Of a stretch of 60,000 nucleotides of DNA, positions 11,801-22,320 are shown piece by piece (within the stretch, counting starts at the first letter, position 1; every line of letters begins with the position of its first letter). Location: assembly GCA_914767715.1 (NCBI GenBank), contig OU612075.1, positions 14,448,001 to 14,508,000 of the forward strand. Direction: 5' to 3'. The stretch is from Membranipora membranacea (taxonomy: Eukaryota; Bryozoa; Gymnolaemata; Cheilostomatida; Membraniporidae). The notes below the pieces were generated by a model, which was not told the origin of the DNA, searched no databases, and saw only the letters and a list, made by a program, of their open reading frames with translations. A program made the position numbers and the translations under genes.

Positions 11801-12128
11801 AACTGTATCCTTCTTCTATTGTCTGGTTTATGGATGGTTACCTCTTTTTGATCTTCTTGTCCTTTTTAGCAGAAATGAAGTACATTCATTACTTTTCCTA
11901 ATCTTGTTAGTGAATCGGCATGCGGGCTACTAGCTGACAGCCACAATATTTATATTTGTACTCACTTTAATCGAACTCAGTAAAACATATTATTTGATCA
12001 ATTGGAATGTTGTATACATATACAAAGTGAGTGTATACACATAATTATCTGTGGTATATATAAAAATACTTTTTCTTCATTTTAGACCCGCCGTGTCTCC
12101 GGATAACATAACACCAGAGATAAGATAG
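8816..12128 (+). CDS. Two-pass membrane protein with alternative last exons
   Basis: Exons 8816-9033, 9468-9594 and 9896-10014 are followed by either 10596-10641 (169 aa) or 12086-12128 (168 aa); all junctions are GT-AG and in phase. The start MGNSESA fits an N-myristoylation motif. A basic stretch (21-29) precedes CCCCWC (32-37), probably palmitoylated, then membrane segment 1 (about 38-60), an Asp/Lys-rich link, membrane segment 2 (about 75-104), RR, and a Pro/Gln/acidic tail (116-155). Both termini would face the cytosol. A TTTCTCAG acceptor at 8791 suggests a 5' UTR intron. I do not recognise the family; a small membrane adaptor is possible. Confidence 0.68.
10596..10641 (+). other. Alternative terminal exon A of the two-pass membrane gene
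   Basis: After a TATTTACAG acceptor it completes the split Gly codon of exon 3 and encodes TDDSKANLITPEIH followed by TAA. Phase agrees with the donor at 10014. Confidence 0.62.
10642..12085. other. Intronic spacer between alternative exons
   Basis: About 1.4 kb of AT-rich sequence with no recognisable coding motif, tandem repeat or element ends. Confidence 0.5.
12086..12128 (+). other. Alternative terminal exon B of the two-pass membrane gene
   Basis: After a TTCATTTTAG acceptor it completes the same split Gly codon and encodes PAVSPDNITPEIR followed by TAG. The ending matches exon A apart from the last residue, implying exon duplication. Confidence 0.62.
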
Positions 12129-12862
12129 AATAAATCTCTTACTTACATACGCCATGAACAGAACATCAGCCAGCTGGACACTAACTAAGCTTTTCTGAGT
12201 CGTTGATATTGCTAAACTAATGCTCGATATCAATTATTTGATATAAGTAAAATTTGGTTGATTATTATGGTTGAGTAATTTTATACATCAACTATCTGAC
12301 TCCGGGACATATAGTAGTGCCAAGGTGATGCTGTGATGGTAGAATAATCTCGACTAAGCTAAGCTCCTTGTTTGTCAATGCAATATCTCCCTGCTGTCAA
12401 GAAGATTTGGTGACAAATAAGAGTTGCCTTTCTCACATTTGTGGGAAGGCAACTCTTCATTATATAAGTTTATGGGTCTGTAATTGAAATGTGTGTAACA
12501 TTTATTTTGAACTGTGTTATATTTTGAACATGGAGATATTATTGATAATTTTTCTACCTACCTTTTGATATATGTTTATTGAAGAATTATTGTTATCATT
12601 GCTGTCTAATTTACATTTTGTTGCTCATTTTTAACAACTTATCAAAATTATCTCTTTCACTTTTCGAATGGCTTTTTGTTAACAAAATTAGTTACTCCTC
12701 TCTAGATAATGCAATACACACTGCAGTCAGGGTCCATAAATCCATCTTGCTGTTAATGTTCTGAAAACAATAGATGTTGTGCTGCAACACCTTCAGTAGT
12801 TTCGTTATGCTTTACGTTCAAACTTTTATCAATCCTACTGATATAATCTAAAATTATACAAC

Positions 12863-15800
12863 ATGGTGTGGTACCCAGACTGCTTGGTCGTGAACAAGAA
12901 AGATGAGGGCTATGCGTATGTTATCGTGCTTGGTAAGCTTTATTATACCTACTACTCCGGAGTCTGAAAGCCTGTTAATCATTTATGATGATGATAGGTG
13001 AACATTGAAAAGCTACCAAACAAATAACAAATTATACCCAACTTTCATTTGTGATAATAAACGCACCAATCTTGAGTGTTATGTTTTATAATTTTCAGCC
13101 TCATTTCTTGTTCGGACGACTCTATTTGGTATGGTGTACGCTTCAGGGATATACTATGTAGCTATTCTCAAGGATCTGAAGACATCAAATGCAACAGCTG
13201 CCTGGGTTGGATCTATTCTCATTGCTTTTGTAAGCGTTGCATGTGAGTTTAAAGTTAAGATAGAGTATATAGTCGCCCTCTTGGCACATAGCCTCAAATC
13301 TCCTAAAAATTAAAGTCACTGTTAACTAAAATATCCCATATTTTAAATTATGGTTGATTACAATAAGAGGGAAGATAAGTCTGTGTAATTCTTAATAACT
13401 GCCAGCATCTGGCACATTTGAGATGTCAATGACGTTCTCAAATAAACAACAGCTTTCTTGGGTACTGCTGAGAACCAAATGGTAGACAGCTCATGTACAT
13501 GACTTCAGATGAGGATGTTGGTGCTTATATTTTGCTGAATCACCAAATATCAGAGATTAAAATATTACTGGCACTAGAAGTGTGACGAGATGCCCTTCTA
13601 GCGTACTATAACATGATTACATCTTACAGCGATGTTATCCAGTGTATTGCTTAACAGATACGGGGCTCGTTTTACCTGTGCTATCAGTGCAGTTATCTCC
13701 TCCTTTGGTCTCATAGCCTCTGTATTCTCCACCAGTATATACTATCTCATCGTGTCATACGGCATCATCTGTGGTAAGTGGTATCAATGGCAGCATAATT
13801 CCATCTAAGAATTTGTGTCAGAATGAGCTTGTATAAAGTCGTTTTATCTAGGTAATTTTGTCGAAGGACAAAAATTACAATGTTTGTAACAGAAAATGCA
13901 CTGTCTTTTAATTGTTATATAATTGACACTGTTAAAACTTTGTGGTACAAAACTGAATTGGAAACGATTGGTCTCTATCTTTGGCATAGCGAAATAATTA
14001 CGTGAGGTAATGAGGCAGGATTTCAAAATATGGCACCTATCTGATCGAATTCAATTTTTAGTATTCTTCAGTTTGAATGACATGAAAATTTAAGTCTAGA
14101 TTAAAGTTATTTTATTAAAATATTTAGAATTTCTACTTGCCACTTATATACCTCAATGTTCTTTAGAGAGTTGGGCGTTGCCCCAGACCTAACAAGAGGA
14201 GCTTACACCACTATTGTCTCCCTTACCATTTAAAAAAAAAACTACTGCCCTGCTCTCTGCAGAGCGTCTTTTATTTTATCGCCATCATCGATCTTTGCGC
14301 ATTACTTATGCTTTGTGCTGAACTCAGAGAAATTTGCTGTATGTACCACTGGTGAAATTTTGGTGGAAGATTTTGGATAACTGTTGAATAATTTAAAATT
14401 TATGATTGAGTATATTCAGCCTCAGTTCTAGTTTCTGTTGTGTTTTCATCCAGGAACTGGTATGGGTATAGCGTTGATACCATCTGTGGTGTCTATAGCT
14501 GAGTACTTTGATAAGTGGAAGCATATAGCTCAATCTTTGGCATCAAGCGGCTCTTCATTTGGTGAGTGAATACTTACCAATAAGATCAATTTAACTCTCA
14601 CTCTTGGTGTTCTCAAGTTTTGATATCAGGCAGTAATAATCCTGATGTTACCTCGTGTTGCGGACGACGGCTGAGGACAACAACTCGCGCGCACAACCGT
14701 TAATCGCAGCCATGTTTGAGCACATCGTGGAGACTGCCTCGCCGATGCGGTTCCGCACTCTTTCTCATAGAAAATCTAGGCGTAGTAAAAAAGGTAAAAA
14801 TTTTTATATTATTTAATTTTATTCAGATTTTATCAGAATCGATATGGCAAGGCTGCAGATATTCTGTTTTGGCTGGCTGCCAACTCCCTGCACATGGTTT
14901 TCCAAAATGAAGGTGGGAGGTTTTTTCTATATTTGCAGGGACATTTATTGGACCGATATTGGTGGAACGTTTGATATCATATTATGGTTGGAGGGGTAGC
15001 ATGCTTGTGTGTAGTGCTATTGTGCTGAATCTAGGGGCATTTGGTCTTTTATTCAGACCCTTCTATGAGAACAGCAAACTGCCCCTAATGTGTGTACAAG
15101 GCAGGTAAGATGACAATCCATATATTATTATGTCACACTAAAATCTGCATGGTTCATCGTTGTCGAGTTGTTGGCAGCATAGATGAAACCCTCTGGCTGT
15201 ATAAAAGGAATTTTCACTTCTCTCCTCATCAGCACCAAATAAGCCTCAGTGCAACCAGTTTTCAGCATTGCCCAATCTCGTTCTTGTCATTAATTGGCCG
15301 ACCTAGGAAGCACAGGCTGTGCCTCTACTGGATATAACTCTGGCTGCGAATGTGTGTTTGAGTAGCAGAAAATGACCACATAGTCCTGAGATATCGATGT
15401 ACTGCAGTTTTAAAATTTATTTCAATATGATATTTAAGCACTGCCGACATCAAAGTTGTGAATTGGGCTATCTTCAAACACAAAGGATTTATCTTAGCAT
15501 GCTTCGCTAACACAGGGGTATCATTCTCTAGCTCCGTCATAGTAATACATCTGTCAGCATATGCTCAATTCGATGTCGGAATCAGCCCACAGAGAGCAGC
15601 TGTCCTGTTATCACTCATTGGTATTATGGGTAAGTCTGGTCAGTTTAGGATTCATGAACTTATTAGGGGTCTCTGAGTTAGAATAAGCTACGCTCTTTGA
15701 ACAAAATTATTGCTATTAATTTTCTCAAATTCCTCGAACAGTTGGTCTTTCGATTAGACAAATTGTTTCCCAAACTTTTCACGCAGAATATATATAGTAC

Positions 15801-18371
15801 CATCAATCAGTGAGCTTTATGGGAATGAGACCCCGAGCAAGTCTCGCTCACTTAGCTTGGAGCAATGAGAAAGTGATTTGGACAGCCTTTAATTGAATTG
15901 ACCGTCTGATAATGTAGATTATAAAAGTTATCCAGTAGCTGTAAATCTTTTCGCTGATCTAATCTAATGGCAAAAATGAATCGATTAGTTAAATGGATCT
16001 AGGATATAGACTTCAGGGACCATTCCCGAGTTTGCTTGTTGAGAACTTTGGCATTGAATATGAGACTGAAACAGATGTGTCTGTAAACTTAACTGTTACC
16101 ATTAAATCAATTAATCGGTTTTAATGAAACTTTGAAAAACATCGAGTTTTGACCACAAGGCTCAGATCAGTCTAGGTGTAGCTATTTTTCAGCTGTTTTC
16201 AATTTGAATTTTTCAGGAATACCAGCTCGCCTTTCATTTGGATTATTGATCAGTAAGAGGTTCCCACCATGTGGTATTATAATGGTGTCCTCAGTAACAG
16301 TTGGACTCGCTACTTTATGTCTTCCTTACATCAGATGGTTCCCTGGACTCGTCATCTACAGGTTAGAGATTGTCTCTATAAGCTCCTCCCATAATAAAAG
16401 AGAAGCAATTACCATTAGCCTGAGGTTACACTATACCAGGGGTGCCCAACCTATGGCTCATGAGCCACCTCGGCTCATTTTGGCTTTTTGGGTGGCTCAT
16501 TTTAATATTTGCAAATTTCACGCGCTTTTTGGCGCGAAATTCATGCGTTCAATTCATGCATGTACAATGTACATTAAATGTATGTATAGTGTATACAAGT
16601 TCATTGTACTGGGTGCCTGCATTGTAATATGTGTGTAGAGTTGTCTTCTTGCAGACTTGCCAACCTAAATTTTCCAAAATGCTTACAAAAATTTGCAAAA
16701 TGCTTAAAATGCTTACAAAACTCCAGGGCGCCTTATATGACCAGAAATTGCCTCAAAAAATTTTTCGCGCTACGCGCATAATCTCACACAATGACTTTGC
16801 TTTGGAATTTTTGCCAACACTTATACATGAATGAATATGATACATATATATCACTGACTGTTTCCATGTTGTCTACACGCGACGTGGTCAGCTCATTTGG
16901 TTTAATTGATTTTTGAAATGGCTCATGTGAGAAAAGGTTGGGCACCCCTGCACTATACACATCTCACTGGCTGTTACCAGGGTCATGTCATTGGAGTACA
17001 AAATGAGCAATGTAAATTGCTTCCTGTATAAAACTGGTAATATAAGGTGTCTATAAATCTTTTTTTACTGGTAATTTATTAAATCATATTGCAAAGCTTG
17101 AACTTAGTACATCCATGTGTTGCATTAAACGAGATTTTCACTTCAAGCTCTTTGTGTATGTTGGGTCACTATGAATGATTCCTTTAAAGAGAGCTTTGGG
17201 ATCCTACATATAGAGAGTTACCCCCTCATCTGTCGAGGGCTGATAACTACTGTGTTGACAAGCCAATGTGTTGGCTCTGATTGGCTCTGATTGGATCGGA
17301 GCCAACACATTGGCTTATATTGACATACAAGTTCCAAAAGGAAACAAAATTCATAATGGCCAATAATGATCAGAAAACTATTTATTATTTGTGTTATTTT
17401 TGTTGAGCAGTGTTATAACGGGATCATTTATCAGTGCTAATGGTGGTGCTGTGTGGCCAGCGATGGTGACTGGTCTCCTGGGAGACGCAAATCTGTCAAA
17501 CTCTATGGGTGCTCTCAATCTAGTCTGCGCTATGGGCAACTTAGCAGGACCTCCTATCGCAGGTAGGACAATAACAATGAATGCTTCAAGCGCAATATCA
17601 CATTAAATCATCAAATTGAAAAAAATCAGGTACATTGTGCCGTAAAAAGTCGCTCAAGGCTCGTTATAAGTGATTTAAACCCAAAAATAATGATGAGCTC
17701 TACATCGGCCTCATTTGTTAGATAAAATTACACAACGCCATCGAATCAACGTTCTTTTGGCTTTTAACCCGCAGTAACTCAACAACTTCCCAGCGGTATA
17801 CAGAAAGTATACAGAAAGTATACAGGAAGTATACAGGAAGTATACAGAAAGTATATAGAAAGTATACAGAAAGTATACAGAAAGTCACTATTCTCTAGCC
17901 CCTTGTCTCTACCTAAATATCTTTATACAATCCATCGGTTTACATCAATTTTGAGATATTTATTCATCACAATCAGAAATATAGGTTATAACAAAAAAAG
18001 AAGAGGCTTTCCCAATGTGAAAATCTTGTTGACCTTGGGAAGATCAAGGTTATTGATGTACCAACACAATGATGTCTGCTCAGACACAATGATGTCTGCT
18101 CAGACACAATGATGTCTGCTCAGACACAATGATGTCTGCTCAGACACAATGATGTCTGCTCAGACACAATGATGTCTGCTCAGACACTTGATTGGTGATT
18201 ACAGGATGGTTGTTTGATCAGACAAAAACATATGAATACTCTTTCCTGATGGGAGGGTGTGTGTCTGTGGTGTCCGGTGCAATGATAAGTGTGGTCTGGT
18301 GGTTGTCCTCTCCCAGTCATCAAAGGCATCGGGCACTCAAGAAACTAATGAAAGAAGAGCTGCTGGTGTGA
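12863..18371 (+). CDS. SLC16/MCT-like monocarboxylate transporter (MFS), 9 exons
   Basis: Exons 12863-12932, 13099-13242, 13630-13773, 14454-14561, 14939-15104, 15439-15629, 16217-16361, 17411-17562 and 18205-18371 join without phase conflict to 428 residues, a full-length compact MCT. The first membrane segment is preceded by DEGYAYV (14-20), a variant of the family signature DGGWGW. YFDKWKHIAQSLASSGSSFG (137-156) matches the second family signature before and in TM5. GPILVERLISYYGWRG is the TM6 region; a short loop follows and TM7-12 are encoded by exons 6-9. MFS members of this family exchange or proton-couple carboxylates or related organic acids at the plasma membrane; the substrate cannot be assigned. 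Start is the only ATG before the signature. The C-terminal tail is short and basic (HQRHRALKKLMKEE). Confidence 0.9.
16437..16950. mobile_element. Non-autonomous hAT element (MITE), 514 bp
   Basis: Starts CAGGGGTGCCCAACC and ends with GGTTGGGCACCCCTG, the typical hAT terminal repeat. Perfect 8-bp target duplications CACTATAC lie at 16429-16436 and 16951-16958. There is no transposase ORF. It sits in intron 7 of the transporter gene. An internal GGCTCAT motif recurs near both ends. Confidence 0.93.
17260..17316. mobile_element. 57-bp hairpin element (AGCCAATGTGTTGGCTC family)
   Basis: Perfect 18-bp inverted arms AAGCCAATGTGTTGGCTC / GAGCCAACACATTGGCTT around about 21 bp. Flanks GTGTTGAC and ATATTGAC match at 6 of 8 positions, as an aged 8-bp duplication would. 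A relative lies at 36363-36436. Confidence 0.6.
17796..17885. repeat. 11-bp minisatellite in transporter intron 8
   Basis: About eight copies of AGTATACAGRA in tandem with A/G variation at one position. Confidence 0.9.
18064..18187. repeat. 20-bp tandem repeat in transporter intron 8
   Basis: Six identical copies of ACACAATGATGTCTGCTCAG, then a partial copy, ending 17 bp before the last exon. The identity of the copies implies recent expansion. Confidence 0.95.
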
Positions 18372-19964
18372 GTATTTCATCGCTAACCGGCTTCGCATTA
18401 TCCAAAAAATTATCCGCAAATCCAGTCATAAATCCAGTCATAAATATTGTCATTGAATCCAGTCGTAAAATCATCTGACAAAGAGAGGAAAGGGCACAGA
18501 TTGTCAGTGTCAGCTATCTTTTATTGGCTTCCTTGGAATGTGAACTATCTTTGTTCACACACGCTCATCCGGTTCAGATCTGTTGAAAATTTTCTATGAA
18601 ACTTTTTTCCGGATCTGGTACATTTCCGGATCTGGTACTTTTGGTTTTACGCGGTTAATAAGTACTATGATAATTGGTCCGGTAGTTGACCCATTTAAAC
18701 ACTGTGCATAATCTATTATAACTATTTGCTTCAGGGTGGAAAGACTTACCTGTCTCTAGTGACATGGATGTGGATGCAGTGACTTAGAGACGTCACAGGA
18801 GAGCTTCCAATCCGATGAGTGGTTAGGCAGGTCGCATGTCCACAATATAACCTGCAGCCTATGCCTGGTCTCAACTTATATCTTGTAACTTTAGAACATG
18901 GAAAATTGGATCTTGACGAGCAGCCAGCACATGCGACTGAGTGCACCTATTAGTGAGACAATCATTATATGTGCTATATGCTACCGTTAGGAGCATAACG
19001 CGAGCGCGCAATGACTTTCAATGATTGAACTGGATGGTTCTTACCAGTGACTATTTTAGCATCACCAACTTACTTCTTACTGTCAGGCTGGTAAGGTGGG
19101 CTTTTGGTTTTACGCGGTTAATAAATACTAATTTTCTCAGGTTCCTAGCAGGGGTAATATCTCAAAATACAATGTAATAATAAGCGTTAAACTCTATGAT
19201 CAATTAATACTATTCAACCGTAATTACTCAAGATAGTTTAACTTAGGGAATTCCCTTAATTCCCTCAATATAACAAAGGAACTTCACTGGGAAACCCTAT
19301 TGTAACTTCCTTGTTATGACGGTACTTAGGAAAGTTTACAAGAATGCGGCAAATTATGTATTACCTATCTATGTTTATGTCTACACACTATGTAAATAAA
19401 CCAGATTAATATCTCAAGTAGTCTATTGTGTCAATAGTCAAGTGCTTTGTTCAGCAAAAGGCAACCCAAAAATAGACTTCGTTCTACCGTTCACAGTTCT
19501 GAACAGAAAAGGCTACTAATAGAACTAGGACTATCCTTACCCTGACTTGGGGGGGGGGGAATGTTACTTCAAAGGATTAGCTTTACTATTACATAACATA
19601 CAACTTGATAGTCTACTTATGATAACAAAATTAAATTTCAGCCTTATAAATAACCACTTTCAATTACATCAAAGGATGACTTTGATTCAAGCTCTCCAAT
19701 AGTTATGTCAACTTATTAAAAGTATTTGACCCAAGCGAAGCAGTTTCACTTGCCAAATTAAACTGCTTTACGCCCCACTTTATGTATGCCAATAAATACC
19801 CTGAAGTGCCACCTGCCCGGCTAGAAAATTTTAGCCTCTTGCAAATTTTGAATTTATTGAAAACAAAATCAAATGACACTTTAACTTCATAAAATTTGAG
19901 ATAGAAATAAATCTTCAAGGTCTTAAAAATAATTGCCTTATAAATAATACGGTACTTGCTATAT
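18372..19964. other. Intergenic stretch after the transporter gene
   Basis: No gene recognised. A short phrase TTTTGGTTTTACGCGGTTAATAA occurs near 18640 and again near 19100, and TTCCGGATCTGGTAC is doubled near 18608-18640, pointing to a dispersed repeat of unknown kind. A short G run lies near 19550. Confidence 0.5.
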
Positions 19965-20335
19965 TCTAGTGAAGTCTGTAATTCTTCTTTGTGAACGCTC
20001 CTGTCACTATGTCTTCAAACTCGTAATCTTGAACTCTGTAATTCCTCCTTGTGTACGTCTCTGTCACCGTGTATTCAACTCGTAATCTTGAACTCTGTAA
20101 TTCCTCTTTGTGTACGCCTCTGTCACCGTGTATTCAACTCATAATCTTGAACTCTGTTATTCCTCTCTGTGTACGCCTCTGTCACCGTGTCTTCAACTCA
20201 TAATCTTGAACTCTGTAATTCCTCTTTGTGTACGTCTCTGTCACCGTGTCTTCAAACTCGTAATCTTGAACTTTGTAATTCCTCTTTGTGATCGCCTCTG
20301 TCACTATGTCTTCAACTCGTAATTCTGAGCTCTGT
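19965..20335. repeat. ~60-bp minisatellite
   Basis: About six imperfect copies of a unit containing CTTGAACTCTGTAATTCCTC and GTGTACGCCTCTGTCACCGT. A 70-codon open frame across it only translates the repeat. Confidence 0.9.
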
Positions 20336-20386
20336 ATTTCACCTTAATAAACTCTTACCACCAATGTCTAAAAATGATACTCTTGG

Positions 20387-20545
20387 TAAACCCTTGCTAC
20401 CAAAGTCTAAAATACTACTACTATGGCAAACCCTTGCTGCCAAAGTCTAAAGATGATACTACTCTGGCAAACCCTTGCTGCCAAAATCTAAAATGCTACT
20501 GCTCTGGCAAACCCTTGCTGCCAAAATCTAAAATGCTACTGCCAC
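20387..20545. repeat. ~40-bp minisatellite
   Basis: Four or more copies of AAACCCTTGCTGCCAAARTC plus about 20 bp, immediately after the 60-bp array and unrelated to it. Confidence 0.9.
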
Positions 20546-21289
20546 GTAACACGGTGGGCCCCGCCTTATATAGGATGTTAGGATTGCCGAGCTGGCATGT
20601 TGCAATAATGCTGAGGTGGCGCACCAAAATTTCCGTTTGCTGATAAGTAGACCATTTGCTAGGGTCGGTATGTTGCAATGATGCTGACCTTTTGCTGACT
20701 ATACATGACTCATAAACCCAAGATTAATTATAAAACATATGATAAATATTGGTTAGCACATGGCATGGCTACGTATGTCATTTATTTGATAATAAATAAT
20801 TATTAAACATAAAAATGATCTTACTCCTATTCTGAAGTTTCCAGTATGTATAAGTTATGTTAATCATAGAATTAATAATAATTCTACAGCCATCAGTTTT
20901 TCTAATGCTGCTTTCCATGACCAGATAAATAGTCACAACCAAAAACCAATAATAAATAAATAATCACAGCACAAATCTCTACTGCTAATTGTTGATGATG
21001 AACTCTTTATTGATAAAATAAAACACGAAAAAAATAAAATGCCTCTATTTGCAGGCAAAGATGAAAGGATGATATTTGAGAATGTATAAAAATACAATCT
21101 ACAGGAAAATTGGTTTTTGTACAGTTTTACAAGTATTATAAATGACATAATAATGAAATACAGTTTGAGGCTTGAAAATAAAATATCATGAGTATTTGAG
21201 TGGCAATTATTTGGGATTGTGATGTCTGTGATTGTCCTCCGTACTATCTCAGATCGGTGTCTGCGGCGCTGGTCTCCATTCCTCATACA

Positions 21290-22320
21290 TCAGACGGCCC
21301 TAGTCGCCGCAATACCAAACCTCAAGCACTAGTTTGTAACTATAGGCTATAACTTTGCCAGTTACTCCCCAGTGGAGGTATAGCCTTGTTATAGCCTGGC
21401 CTTGGCTGTCATCTGGACTGGGAAATCAGATCATCAGTCTCCTAGTGAGATTTAGGAACAAAATGACTGATTCCCAGTTGTCCATGGAGGGGTTAGTATG
21501 GGCTCTGGCGGCCTCATAGTCCGCACACATGAATAGGTAGTGGTACGCTGTTTCTTCATCTGCTAAACAGGTGCATACTGGGGTATATCTTAGTTTTATC
21601 ATGTACTGAAATGGAAGGAGCCTGCTGTGTCCGGTTAGTAGGTCACATAATGCTCCAACCTCGTTTCTTTTGTTGTTCATAGGCAGTGGGTTGTGGAATA
21701 AATGTTCTGGCTCCATAGATGGGATTAGGCCATATGGGCATAAATCCCATCCTTGAGTTGTGCACTCCATTGGCGTGTCCATTCTGTAGTTCTGCATTTG
21801 TTGATCTTGCACCTTGTGAGATCCGATTGTTGTAGATCATTTGCTTTTGTTGTCCGATGGACTATCTTCGTTATGTCCGACAGGAACTTCAAGGTAAGCG
21901 AGCTACGAGGTGTGTCTGTGAGCATGGATAAGTTATCTGTTTTGACAAGTCCTCTGGTTAGCTGCAATCTTTCTTTTGTGTAAACTAGATTTATAAAAAG
22001 GATATTCGCCATCAGGTGAAGTGATTCGCTGGGGGGGTTGTAATGAGCTCCGAGGAGAAGTTTTACGTGAGTATAGAGTGAGATCTTTGTCTTGCAATCC
22101 CATAGAGAGGCACCATACAGTGCTTTTGGCATGATCACTTGTGTGAGTATTTTCTTTGAGGTTTCTGGGTTGAGCCCAGCATAGATGAACGGTTTCAGCA
22201 TATTCATACGTTGAGTCAGACATTTAGTACTTATGCTGTATTGTTTTTCAAAGGATAGTTGGTTATCAATAGTTATCCCAAGAACCTTTGAGGAAAAATA
22301 TATTGTCATTCCAAGTCAAA
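21290..22320 (-). mobile_element. LINE relic A, ORF2 C-terminal part (5' truncated)
   Basis: Minus-strand frame from 22309 to 21725 reads VLGITIDNQLSFEKQ and later MPKALYGASLW, the post-catalytic thumb region of non-LTR reverse transcriptases. A second frame (about 21812-21426) continues with LLTGHSRLLPFQY and C-x-C...H...C (CTCLADEE, HYLFMC), the usual C-terminal Cys/His motif. One frameshift joins them. The polymerase core is missing, so this is a dead copy of the jockey/I/R1 group. The stop is at 21426 and the 3' UTR probably extends to about 21290. Confidence 0.8.

Noticed and set aside
16204-16638. Long plus frame reading from transporter exon 7 into the hAT element
   Set aside because: Exon 7 has a GT donor at 16362 and the next exon continues the transporter in phase; the extension is intron and transposon sequence.
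20110-20678. Open frames over the 60-bp and 40-bp arrays on both strands
   Set aside because: Repetitive peptide content follows the tandem DNA repeats.
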